This document shows positions 23,241-31,297 of a stretch of 32,020 nt of DNA, piece by piece. Source of the DNA: an uncultured Clostridia bacterium (lineage in GTDB: Bacteria > Bacillota > Clostridia > TANB77 > CAG-508); the NCBI GenBank assembly GCA_949118805.1, contig CASAUJ010000009.1, positions 1 through 32,020 of the forward strand. Reading direction: 5' to 3'. Each line of letters opens with the position of its first letter. Position 1 is the first letter of the stretch. Both the position numbers and the translations under genes were made by a program. The notes under the pieces were generated by a model. The model was not told where the DNA came from. It was given only the letters and a program-made list of their open reading frames with translations, and did no database searches.

Positions 23241-24224
23241 TTATTCACTTTTTTTATCTCTTGTCATTAATTTTTTGACAGCTTCTTGTGGTTCTAAATT
23301 TTCATAAATTACTTTATAAACCGTTTCGACAATTGGCATATCTACTTTATGTACTTTACTCAATTCATAAGCAACTTCAATATTATCAATGCTTTCAATT
23401 ACCATTCCTACTTCTTTTTTTGTTTCTTCCAATGTTTTTCCTTGTCCAATTAATTTTCCTGCTCTCCTATTTCTACTATGTTCACTTAAACATGTTACAA
23501 TTAAATCTCCTAAACCACTTAATCCATAAAAAGTCTCTTTTTCTCCTCCTAATTTTATGCCTAATCTAGTCAACTCACTCAACCCTCTTGTTATCAAAGC
23601 CGCAAAAGTGTTATCTCCTAAATTAATCCCTGCTGCTACTCCTGCACAAAAAGCAATGATATTTTTTAAAGCTCCTCCTAATTCTACTCCTTTTACATCT
23701 TTTGAAGTATAAATTCTCATCTCATTTCCCATAAATACATTTTGTATTAATTCCAAAATTTCATTATGTTTTGATGCAATTACTAATACCGTAGGAATCG
23801 CTACTGATACTTCCTCTGCATGACTTGGTCCAGATAATACACCTATCTTAGCAGTTGGAAGTTCCTCTAAGATAACTTCGTCCAATGTTTTTAAACTTTC
23901 TTTCTCAAAACCTTTTGAACATATAATGACTGGTTTATCTTCTACATATTGTTTATACTGTTTGAATGTCTCTCGTGTAAATTTGGATGGTGTTACATGT
24001 AAAATGAATTCTGAATCTTGAATAACCTCTTTAAAATGATTTGAACATGTTATGTTTTTGTGAATTTCTAACCCTGGCAAAAACTTGCATTTTCTTTCTC
24101 GATTCATTAATTCCATCTCTTCTTCGTTAAAAGACCATAATTTAATTTCATTTCCGCTTTTGGCTAAATGAGTAGCCAACGCTACTCCCCAACTCCCACT
24201 TCCTATAATAGCTATTTTTTTCAT
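23241..24224 (-). CDS. gpsA: NAD(P)-dependent glycerol-3-phosphate dehydrogenase
   Basis: A 327-residue enzyme that makes sn-glycerol-3-phosphate from dihydroxyacetone phosphate for phospholipid synthesis. The dinucleotide site is IIGSGSWGVALATHL at the N-terminus. LSGPSHAEEV and the catalytic block GALKNIIAFCAGVAAGINLG with the conserved lysine follow, then TRGLSELTRLG and GLSGLGDLIVTC. The product is the substrate of PlsY, encoded two genes upstream, so the cluster handles the first steps of membrane lipid synthesis. Confidence 0.97.
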   Translation of the reverse strand: MKKIAIIGSGSWGVALATHLAKSGNEIKLWSFNEEEMELMNRERKCKFLPGLEIHKNITCSNHFKEVIQDSEFILHVTPSKFTRETFKQYKQYVEDKPVIICSKGFEKESLKTLDEVILEELPTAKIGVLSGPSHAEEVSVAIPTVLVIASKHNEILELIQNVFMGNEMRIYTSKDVKGVELGGALKNIIAFCAGVAAGINLGDNTFAALITRGLSELTRLGIKLGGEKETFYGLSGLGDLIVTCLSEHSRNRRAGKLIGQGKTLEETKKEVGMVIESIDNIEVAYELSKVHKVDMPIVETVYKVIYENLEPQEAVKKLMTRDKKSE

Positions 24225-24268
24225 TTATCCATCTTCCTTTCTAAGATAGCTATCTATCTTTTTGTAAA

Positions 24269-24877
24269 TTATCTTTTTCCTTTTACATGCGCAATCCATC
24301 CTACTACAATAATAATAATTAATATCCCTACTAAAATTTTAACACCTACTGGTATTATTTTTTTATCTGGTTGTTTCACGATATCTCTTGCATAATCATA
24401 TTCAACTTCACACTTTCCTTGCTCTATTTTAAAGTTGTCTATATGTACAATATAGTCTTTTTGTATATTTTTTATTCGATATTTTATATCCATTTTTGGA
24501 TAATTTTCTAAAACATCAAATACATAAGTATTTCCTTCTTCTTTTGGTAAACGAATCTGCACATATTCTTTTTCCTTTTCTGTATAGACTTGATTTTGTA
24601 TATTTTCCTTCTTTACAGAAATCGTAGGAATTACATTTTCTTTAATAGTATTGGCACCTTCATAATTTAAATTTACATTTGCCTCTCTAATAGCAAATTC
24701 AATGTATTCTGTTGGTAACAAAAGATACAAATCAAATTTTTCCTCTTTTTTATTGTTAAGGACTTTAAATTCCAATTCATAAGTATCAAAAGCATACACA
24801 CTTTCAAACATGAATATGGTAATACAGATAATTAATATAGTTACGATTTTCTTCACTCGTTTTCTCCTATTTCTCAT
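24269..24877 (-). CDS. Exported protein anchored by a C-terminal membrane helix
   Basis: A 202-residue protein with a signal peptide (RRKRVKKIVTILIICITIFMFESVYA, cleavage near A29), an outside domain of ~140 residues rich in beta strands, and a C-terminal membrane helix (ILVGILIIIIVVGWIAHV) followed by KGKR. I recognise no family. Its ATG overlaps the plsY stop (ATGA), so translation is coupled to plsY and it lies between plsY and gpsA. A link to envelope or lipid metabolism is suggested only by position. Confidence 0.72.
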   Translation of the reverse strand: MRNRRKRVKKIVTILIICITIFMFESVYAFDTYELEFKVLNNKKEEKFDLYLLLPTEYIEFAIREANVNLNYEGANTIKENVIPTISVKKENIQNQVYTEKEKEYVQIRLPKEEGNTYVFDVLENYPKMDIKYRIKNIQKDYIVHIDNFKIEQGKCEVEYDYARDIVKQPDKKIIPVGVKILVGILIIIIVVGWIAHVKGKR

Positions 24878-25518
24878 TTACTAAAACTAATTCTATTTTC
24901 TGTTCCATTCATTAATCGTTTAATATTGCTTCTATGATTATATAAAACAATAATAGCTAAAAGAACACTATAAATAAAATAGGTACTACCATTTTTCCCC
25001 TCTGTTAAAATGGTATAACTATCATTAATAAATAAAGTCAATACAGGAAATAATATCGCTGCTACACAAGAACCTAATGAAACCATTCGAGTTAATATCA
25101 TTAATACCAAGGCAAAAACAAGGCAAATTAATCCTATTTTCCAATTACTCATTAATAAAATTCCAAGTGAAGTAGCGACTCCTTTCCCTCCTTTAAATTC
25201 AAAGAAAATAGGAAATGTATGTCCAATTACAACGGCGATACCAGCTACTTGTAATAATAGTTCTCGATTAGATCCTTCTACTATCTTTCCTACTATCATA
25301 GAAATAACAATTGCTACAATTCCTTTTAAAACATCACACAATAAAGTAATGGCAGCTGCTTTTTTTCCTACTGAACGAAGCATATTCGTTGTTCCCGCAT
25401 TTCCACTTCCTTTTTCTCTCACATCAAATCCTGCCATTTTTTTACTAAGAATCACAGAAAAATTAATACTTCCTATACAATAAGCAACAATTGCCATAAT
25501 CACACATTCTATCATCAT
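24874..25518 (-). CDS. plsY: Acyl-phosphate:glycerol-3-phosphate acyltransferase
   Basis: A 214-residue integral membrane enzyme that transfers an acyl group from acyl phosphate to glycerol-3-phosphate. The three PlsY motifs are visible: YCIGSINFSVILSK at the N-terminus, GSGNAGTTNMLRSVG, and FKGGKGVATSLG. Several membrane helices lie between. The start follows AAAGGAGG. It overlaps the next gene by ATGA and is two genes upstream of gpsA, whose product it uses. Element B sits directly upstream, between der and plsY. Confidence 0.97.
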   Translation of the reverse strand: MMIECVIMAIVAYCIGSINFSVILSKKMAGFDVREKGSGNAGTTNMLRSVGKKAAAITLLCDVLKGIVAIVISMIVGKIVEGSNRELLLQVAGIAVVIGHTFPIFFEFKGGKGVATSLGILLMSNWKIGLICLVFALVLMILTRMVSLGSCVAAILFPVLTLFINDSYTILTEGKNGSTYFIYSVLLAIIVLYNHRSNIKRLMNGTENRISFSK

Positions 25519-25538
25519 TTTATTCCTCCTTTTTTGGT

Positions 25539-25671
25539 GGGGATTAAAGGGACGTTCCTTAAAATCCCCATTTTAAAGATCTTGGGGACATCCTTTTTCT
25601 TTTCTGCTATTTTAAAGACTGTCCCATCTGTCCCTATTAAGGGGATTTTAAGGAACGTCCCTCTAATCCCC
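25539..25671. repeat. REPIN/MITE-like palindromic element, copy B
   Basis: The arms at 25539-25569 and 25641-25671 are inverted 31-mers (GGGGATTAAAGGGACGTTCC, then TTAAAATCCCC) with one mismatch. The centre has GGGGACATCC and GACTGTCCCATCTGTCCC. It is homologous over its whole length to the element at 8482-8615, in the same relation to the gene before it: the arm runs into the 3' end of der and supplies its stop codon. Confidence 0.87.
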
Positions 25672-26983
25672 ATTTTTTTCTCTCACTATAATTCTTACAG
25701 GTGTTCCTTCTAGTCCAAATTCTTTTCTAATTTGATTTACTAAATACCTTTCATAAGAAAAATGAAATAAATTTTTATCATTTACAAAAATAACAAATGT
25801 AGGTGGTTTGGTGGAAGCTTGTGTTCCATAAAATATTTTTAACCTTTTGCCTTTATCTGTTGGAGGTTGTACAATTGCAATTGCTTCATTTAGCACTTGA
25901 TTTAAAACAGCTGTTGAAATTCTCATTGCATTTTGTTCTGCTACATAATGAATTAAGTTAAACAATTTATGAACTCTTTGTCCTGTTTTTGCAGATATAA
26001 ATATCATGGGAGCATAAGATAGATATTTTAATTTATCATATACTTCTTTTTTATATGTTTCCAAGGTTCCTGTCTCTTTCTCTAGCATATCCCACTTATT
26101 GACTACAATAATAACACCTTTTCCAGCTTCATGTGCCTCTCCTGCTATTTTAGCATCTTGATCTGTCACCCCTTCTGTTGCGTCAATCATCATTAAACAC
26201 ACATCTGCTCTTTCAATTGCTAATAAAGTTCTCATAATACTAAATTTTTCGATGGATTCTTTTACTTTACTTTTTCTTCGAATTCCCGCAGTATCAATTA
26301 AGATATATTTTCCACTTTCATTTTCAAATTCTGTATCAATGGCATCTCTTGTCGTTCCTGCTATATCACTTACAATGGATCGATTTTCCCCTAGTATCTT
26401 ATTTATCAAAGAAGACTTTCCTACATTTGGTTTTCCAATAATGGCTACTTTTATTACATCACTTTCTTCTTCCTCATCTGTTTTAGGTGGAAAATTTTCA
26501 TAAATTCTATCTAAAACATCTCCCATTCCTAGTGCATTTGTTGCTGAAATTGGATATGGTTCTCCCACTCCTAAATTATAAAATTCATAAGCTTCTTGTC
26601 TATCTTTTTCAAAATTATCTGCTTTATTACATACTAAAACAATTGGCTTTTTAGATCTCTTTAATAGCAAGGCAATTTCTTTATCTACTGCTGTAACTCC
26701 TTGCCTTACATCAGTCACAAATAAAATTACATCTGCCATGGCAATAGCAAGATTTGCTTGTTCTCTCATTTGGGATAAAATTACATCTTCTGATACTGGT
26801 TCAATCCCACCTGTATCAATTAAAGTAAAACTTCTACCTCTCCAATTCGTTTCTGCATAAATTCTATCTCTTGTTACTCCTGGTGTATCTTGTACAATCG
26901 ATATTCTACTTCCTACTAAATAATTAAAAAAAGTTGATTTTCCTACATTTGGTTTTCCGAATAATGGCTACTACTGGTTTCAT
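25663..26983 (-). CDS. der: Ribosome-assembly GTPase Der (EngA), read through one CGG frameshift
   Basis: An essential double-GTPase of 50S ribosome assembly. It starts at ATG 26983 with MKPVVAII and meets CGG at 26959. Skipping C gives GKPNVGKSTFF, the first P-loop, then QDTPGVTRD and DTGG of GTPase domain 1 and NKAD. Domain 2 has its own GKPNVGKSS, DTAG and NKWD, followed by the KH-like C-terminal domain (KRLKIFYGTQ, RYLVNQIRKEFGLEGTPVRI). The 1321 nt minus one base encode 439 residues, normal for Der. Without the shift, the first P-loop glycine would have no start codon joined to it. The last residues (NGD) and the TAG stop come from palindromic element B. I see no strong ribosome site before the ATG. 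Confidence 0.95.
26957..26959 (-). other. +1 frameshift site CGG (der)
   Basis: The in-frame sequence is ATT ATT CGG AAA; dropping C gives ATT-GGA-AAA-CCA, restoring VVAII-G-KPNVGKS. The glycine is the first residue of the invariant GxxNxGKS P-loop. Confidence 0.95.
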
Positions 26984-27078
26984 TTATCTTATAAAAAACA
27001 GTTTTTCTATTCCTTTTCTGTTATAAAAAATAAGAATTTACTGTCTTTCCTCCTCCTCTCTTTTTGATGATTGCTTCT

Positions 27079-27306
27079 TTAAGTATTTTCTTTATAAACT
27101 TCATGATACGTTCTTTCTAAATCCTCTTCTGTTACTTCATAATTGTTTTGAATCTGTTCTAAGGTTCTTTTCTGATTGCTATTTTTATTGACCATTTCCA
27201 TATTGGTTAATAATAAAATGACTAATACGAACATACAAGTTACCAAAACAAATAAAGTAACAGAACCATTCTCTTCTTTTATTCTATTTCGCAAATCTCT
27301 TTTCAT
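27079..27306 (-). CDS. Small single-helix membrane protein
   Basis: A 75-residue protein. A basic N-terminus (MKRDLRNRIKEENGS) leads into one membrane helix (VTLFVLVTCMFVLVILLL), followed by a charged helix (KRTLEQIQNNYEVTEEDLERTYHEV). The ENGSVTLFVL entry to the helix recalls the small pilin-like proteins common in Clostridia, but there is no clear cleavage motif. The ribosome site GAGGGG precedes the ATG, and it has its own promoter. It lies upstream of der by 95 bp and may share its transcript. Confidence 0.65.
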   Translation of the reverse strand: MKRDLRNRIKEENGSVTLFVLVTCMFVLVILLLTNMEMVNKNSNQKRTLEQIQNNYEVTEEDLERTYHEVYKENT

Positions 27307-27354
27307 TATTTTCCCCTCTTTAACCTATCCCATTTATCATTTTTTTGCAATTTT

Positions 27355-27383
27355 ACTATAGCATATCTCCTATTCCTTTGCAA
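27355..27383 (-). promoter_or_regulatory. Promoter of the small membrane protein gene (and perhaps der)
   Basis: On the minus strand TTGCAA (27383-27378), 17 bp, then TATAGT (27360-27355) with an extended -10 TG. Confidence 0.68.
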
Positions 27384-27448
27384 TAGCTTTTTTTGATGTT
27401 ATTCATTTGTAAAATGATTGTATTTTTCTTGTAATATTTTCCAATAAC

Positions 27449-27482
27449 AAAAACTGCTGTTTTTTTATTTTACAGCAGTTTT
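27449..27482 (-). terminator. Terminator of pyk
   Basis: On the minus strand AAAACTGCTGT and ACAGCAGTTTT form an 11-bp stem around an AT loop, ending in a T-run. It lies about 9 bp after the pyk stop. Confidence 0.9.
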
Positions 27483-27490
27483 ACTTTTCC

Positions 27491-28930
27491 TTAAATTCTT
27501 GCTATTCCACCAATTACTTTGCTATCTTCTGCAGAAGCTAACCATTTTGCACCACCTGAAACAACAATAATATCACCTTTTTCTAGAATTTCTTTTTGTT
27601 TTAATTTTTCGATTCCATCTTCTACCATTTTATTTACATCTTCATTTTTTTCTACATATATAGGTGTTACATTCCATGCAATTGCTAATTGATTGAAAGT
27701 TCTTCTATTATCTGTAATAGCTAAAATTGGACATCCTACTCCTAATCCAGCAAATCTTCTTGCTGAATCTCCTGAATTGGTATAACATACAATTGCATTT
27801 GCATCTAAATTCATTGCCATAACAGCTGTTGAATAAGCAATTTTTCTTTCCAATGTATTAATATCAATATTTTCTTTATTATCTTGAAATCTCTTCCAAT
27901 AATCAATCTCTTTTTCTACTCTACCTGCTATTTTTACCATCGTTTCTACACATTCCACAGGATATTTTCCCATTGCACATTCTCCTGACAACATAACAGC
28001 ACTGGTTCTATCATAAATAGCATTGGCTACGTCACTTGCTTCTGCTCTTGTTGGTAATGGATTAAATGTCATACTTTCTAACATTTGTGTAGCAGTAATA
28101 GCTGGTTTATTGGCTCTGTTTGATAATTTGATAAATTTCTTTTGCATAACTGGTGGTTCTGTAAAATCGGTTTCTGTTGCCATATCTCCACGAGCAATCA
28201 TTTGAACATCAGCAGTGTCTACAATCTCTACCATGTTTTCTAACCCTTCTACATTTTCTACTTTTGTAATAATTTTAATGTCATTTCCACCATTTTCATC
28301 TAATACTTTTCTTACTTGATCAATATCATCTTTATTTCTTGTGAAAGATACAGCTACATAATCATAATCATGTTCGCAAGCTGTTTTTAAATCATTAATA
28401 TCTTTTTCTTTCAATGCTGGCAAACGTACTGCTGTTCCTGGTAAGTTCATTGTTTTTCGGCTTCCTAAACCATTTCCATGAACGACTGTACAAACAATAT
28501 CTTTCTCTACAATTTCGTCTACTACTAACTCAATTGCTCCATCATCGATTAATACTTTTGATCCTGGTTTCAAATCTTTATATAATTCTTTATAAGATAC
28601 TGATACTTTATCTTTATCACCAATAATATCTTCATTAACTAAAGTAAATTTTTGTCCATCTTCTAATTTAATTTTTTCATTTTTTCCAGTTACTAACATT
28701 CCAGTTCTTATTTCAGGTCCTTGCATATCTAATAATAAAGCAACTGGAATATCCATTTCTTTTCTTAATCGAATAATTTCTTCTGTTTTTTCAGCTTGTT
28801 CCTCCCAACTACCATGAGAATAATTAATTCTTGTTACATTTAATCCTGCTTCAAATAATTCTTTTAATTTTGTTTCACTAGCAGGTCCAATTGTTCCAAC
28901 AATTTTTGTTTTTCTTAAAACTTTTTTCAT
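27491..28930 (-). CDS. pyk: Pyruvate kinase
   Basis: A 479-residue pyruvate kinase making pyruvate and ATP from phosphoenolpyruvate. Landmarks are TKIVGTIGPAS and NYSHG at the N-terminus, LLLDMQGPEIRTG, VAVSFTRN, IITKVENVEGLENM with the catalytic lysine, and TATQMLESM with ANAIYDRTSAVMLSGECAMGKYP. The usual ARGDLGVEIP loop reads ARGDMATETDF, an unusual variant next to the metal site. There is no extra C-terminal PEP-utiliser domain. The start follows GGGAGG, and a promoter with a TG-extended TATAAT lies upstream. Confidence 0.96.
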   Translation of the reverse strand: MKKVLRKTKIVGTIGPASETKLKELFEAGLNVTRINYSHGSWEEQAEKTEEIIRLRKEMDIPVALLLDMQGPEIRTGMLVTGKNEKIKLEDGQKFTLVNEDIIGDKDKVSVSYKELYKDLKPGSKVLIDDGAIELVVDEIVEKDIVCTVVHGNGLGSRKTMNLPGTAVRLPALKEKDINDLKTACEHDYDYVAVSFTRNKDDIDQVRKVLDENGGNDIKIITKVENVEGLENMVEIVDTADVQMIARGDMATETDFTEPPVMQKKFIKLSNRANKPAITATQMLESMTFNPLPTRAEASDVANAIYDRTSAVMLSGECAMGKYPVECVETMVKIAGRVEKEIDYWKRFQDNKENIDINTLERKIAYSTAVMAMNLDANAIVCYTNSGDSARRFAGLGVGCPILAITDNRRTFNQLAIAWNVTPIYVEKNEDVNKMVEDGIEKLKQKEILEKGDIIVVSGGAKWLASAEDSKVIGGIARI

Positions 28931-28995
28931 TTCTTTTCCTCCCTTTCTTTAAGCCCTATTTTTATTTAGAACTCTCCTCATTAAAATCGATTTCT

Positions 28996-29025
28996 ATTAT
29001 AGCACAAGTTGTTTACATTCTTCAA
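28996..29025 (-). promoter_or_regulatory. Promoter of pyk
   Basis: On the minus strand TTGAAG (29025-29020), 18 bp, then TATAAT (29001-28996) preceded by TGC (extended -10). The leader is about 60 nt. Confidence 0.7.
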
Positions 29026-29080
29026 CATTTTTTTTAATTTTTTTTGATTCTCTTTCGATTTTTTGCCATATTTTCACAAA

Positions 29081-29806
29081 TTATCGTAATTCCACAACTG
29101 CATGCAATACTTTTTCATCTGCACTTTTTATCACTACTATATGTTTTTCTTCTTCATATGTATACTGACAAATCACATTTTCCCCCAGTTTAATCTCTTT
29201 TTTATACATAATTCGAATTTCATCAAAAGGTCTTTGTTGATAAACTTCTTCTGGCAATGCCTCATAAGCAATATCTAAATAATACAAATTATGCATATGT
29301 CCTATAATATCTATATCTTTCCTCTTTGTTTGATATATTATACTATTTTTATAATTTTTTGGTACTTTTGTTTTTTCTATCTCTCTTTCATTAAATACTG
29401 ATTTTCCCACTTCTGATTCGTATTTTTTTGCCATTTCTTCTTCTACTTTCATAATCTTTCCTGTCTGGTTGTTAATCAATAGCCATTTTGAAGAAGCAAT
29501 GACACACAAATTATGATCTTCATCATAAATTTCAAAATCACGATAAGCATAAAATTTCACGATTTCTCTGGACCAAGTATGTATCTCTAAAACTTTTCCA
29601 TATTCTGGTCTTTTTATTATTTTTACTTTCCAATCTAACAAGATCCATGATAAATTTGTTTTTTCTGAACTTCGAATCCCATATCCGATTGAATCTGAAT
29701 GGTAAGCTGCAATGTTTTCCAAATATTCTAGTATTGCTCTATTACTTACTTCTTTTCCCTTCCAAACATCTTTTAATCCTATTTTAAATTTTTCTTTGTA
29801 TATCAT
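29081..29806 (-). CDS. Acyl-ACP thioesterase (FatA/FatB family)
   Basis: A 241-residue double-hotdog thioesterase that releases fatty acids from acyl carrier protein. The first hotdog has AILEYLENIAAYHSDSIGYG and WILLDWKVKI; the second has the family signature KRKDIDIIGHMHNLYYLDIA (the RxxDxNxHVNNxxY pattern, with H and N positions kept). RDFEIYDEDHNLCVIASSKWLLIN is also typical. It sits between pgi and pyk in the same direction; a link to membrane lipid turnover fits the lipid genes plsY and gpsA nearby but is not shown. Confidence 0.9.
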   Translation of the reverse strand: MIYKEKFKIGLKDVWKGKEVSNRAILEYLENIAAYHSDSIGYGIRSSEKTNLSWILLDWKVKIIKRPEYGKVLEIHTWSREIVKFYAYRDFEIYDEDHNLCVIASSKWLLINNQTGKIMKVEEEMAKKYESEVGKSVFNEREIEKTKVPKNYKNSIIYQTKRKDIDIIGHMHNLYYLDIAYEALPEEVYQQRPFDEIRIMYKKEIKLGENVICQYTYEEEKHIVVIKSADEKVLHAVVELR

Positions 29807-29833
29807 TTTCTAAAACTCTCTTTCTTTTGCTGC

Positions 29834-31141
29834 TTAATATCCTGGCTTTTCTAATAATTGAAACATATTCTTTTTATATTCTTCTACTCCTGGTTGATTA
29901 AATGGATCCACTCCTAATATCATCCCAGAAACACTACATGCCTTTTCAAAGAAATAAATCAATTCTCCTAAATTAATTTCATCTAATTGTTCCATTTTTA
30001 TTTGGATATTAGGAACCCCTCCTGTAACATGTGCTTTTATGGTTGCTTCCATTGCTTTTTTATTAACATAGTCTAATTTTTTTCCCGCTAAATAGTTTAG
30101 TCCATCCAAATTATCATCATCTGGATTGATCACAATATCTGAGTTTGGATTTTCTATTGTTATAACTGTTTCTAGTAAACTTCTTTCTCCTTGTTGAATG
30201 TATTGCCCCATAGAATGCAAATCAGCAGTAAAATCAACTCCTGCTGGAAAAATCCCTTTTCCTTCTTTCCCTTCACTTTCACCAAATAATTGTTTCCACC
30301 ATTCTGTAAAATAATGCATATTCGGTTCATAATTGACCAATATCTCTATTTTCTTTTGTGATTGATACAATAAATTTCTAGCTACTGCATATTGATAACA
30401 TTCATTATATTTTAAATCACTATCGTTATATCTTACTTGCCCAATTCTAGCCCCTTCCATTAGTTTGTCTATATCGATCCCTGCTACTGCAATAGGAAGC
30501 AAGCCTACTGCTGTTAAAACAGAATATCTTCCTCCAATATTATCTGGAACTACAAATTGCTCATAACCTTCATTATCAGCTAAGGTTTTCAAGGCTCCTT
30601 TTTCTTTATCTGTTGTTGCATATATTCTGCTTCTTGCTTCATCAATTCCATATTTATTTTCTAATATTTCTCGGAAAATTCGAAAAGCAATAGCAGGCTC
30701 TGTTGTGGTTCCTGATTTTGAGATTACATTAACAGAAAAATCTTTTTCTCCAATTAGTTCGATTAATTCATTTATATAGTTTGGACTTAAATTATTTCCC
30801 ACATATACAATTTGAGGATGTTTCCTTTGTTGATCTGGAAGCATATTATAAAATGAACTAGTTAAGCTTTCAATAACAGCTCTTGCTCCTAGATAAGAAC
30901 CACCGATTCCAATTACCACCAAAATATCAGATTCTTTTTCTATTTTTTTTGCTGCCTTTTTGATTCTATCAAATTCTTTTTTATCATAATTAGTTGGTAA
31001 TTCAAGCCATCCTACAAATTCTTTTTCTTCATTTGCCTTTTCATGCAATTCTTTGTGTATATTTTCCACCTGTTCTTTGTATTCTAAAATGTTTTTTTGT
31101 GTGATTCCACTATTTTCTAAATTCAATTTTATTCCTGCCAT
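29834..31141 (-). CDS. pgi: Glucose-6-phosphate isomerase
   Basis: A 435-residue isomerase of glucose-6-phosphate and fructose-6-phosphate. Landmarks are VVIGIGGSYLGARAVIE, NVISKSGTTTEPAIAFRIF, GGRYSVLTAVGLLPIAVAG, FTEWWKQLFGESEGK and DLHSMGQYIQQG near the C-terminus. The length matches the short Firmicutes form. The ribosome site AAAGGAG precedes the ATG by 9 nt. With pyk nearby it forms a loose glycolysis group; a separate promoter lies upstream. Confidence 0.97.
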   Translation of the reverse strand: MAGIKLNLENSGITQKNILEYKEQVENIHKELHEKANEEKEFVGWLELPTNYDKKEFDRIKKAAKKIEKESDILVVIGIGGSYLGARAVIESLTSSFYNMLPDQQRKHPQIVYVGNNLSPNYINELIELIGEKDFSVNVISKSGTTTEPAIAFRIFREILENKYGIDEARSRIYATTDKEKGALKTLADNEGYEQFVVPDNIGGRYSVLTAVGLLPIAVAGIDIDKLMEGARIGQVRYNDSDLKYNECYQYAVARNLLYQSQKKIEILVNYEPNMHYFTEWWKQLFGESEGKEGKGIFPAGVDFTADLHSMGQYIQQGERSLLETVITIENPNSDIVINPDDDNLDGLNYLAGKKLDYVNKKAMEATIKAHVTGGVPNIQIKMEQLDEINLGELIYFFEKACSVSGMILGVDPFNQPGVEEYKKNMFQLLEKPGY

Positions 31142-31171
31142 ATGAAATTTCTCCTTTCTTTTTCTTTGCTC

Positions 31172-31200
31172 ATTATATAGAAATGGAAAAGAAATTTCAA
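31172..31200 (-). promoter_or_regulatory. Promoter of pgi
   Basis: On the minus strand TTGAAA (31200-31195), 17 bp, then TATAAT (31177-31172). Confidence 0.77.
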
Positions 31201-31233
31201 GCTTTTGGGAAAAATAATATAATTCCTCAAAAG

Positions 31234-31292
31234 AAAAAGCAAATTTTAAATTTCAAATCTCACTAAGAGTTTCTAGAAAATTAAAATTTGCT
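31234..31292 (-). terminator. Terminator of the repeat-containing coiled-coil gene
   Basis: On the minus strand AGCAAATTTTAA pairs with TTAAAATTTGCT (12 bp) around a long loop that may form a small inner hairpin; TTTTTCTTTT follows. It starts 6 bp after the stop at 31298. Confidence 0.75.
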
Positions 31293-31297
31293 ATTTT

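Noticed and set aside
13754..26983. Calling trxB, der, dtd, the rluD-like gene and the pilin/Ig gene pseudogenes or split genes
   Set aside because: All seven breaks are single +1 shifts at an in-frame CGG, no other kind of damage is seen, and der and other core functions are unlikely to be lost together.
13754..26983. Random or motif-driven sequencing errors as the cause of the frame breaks
   Set aside because: About two dozen out-of-frame CGG in coding sequence, many with the same following base, show no break. Only raw reads could settle this finally.
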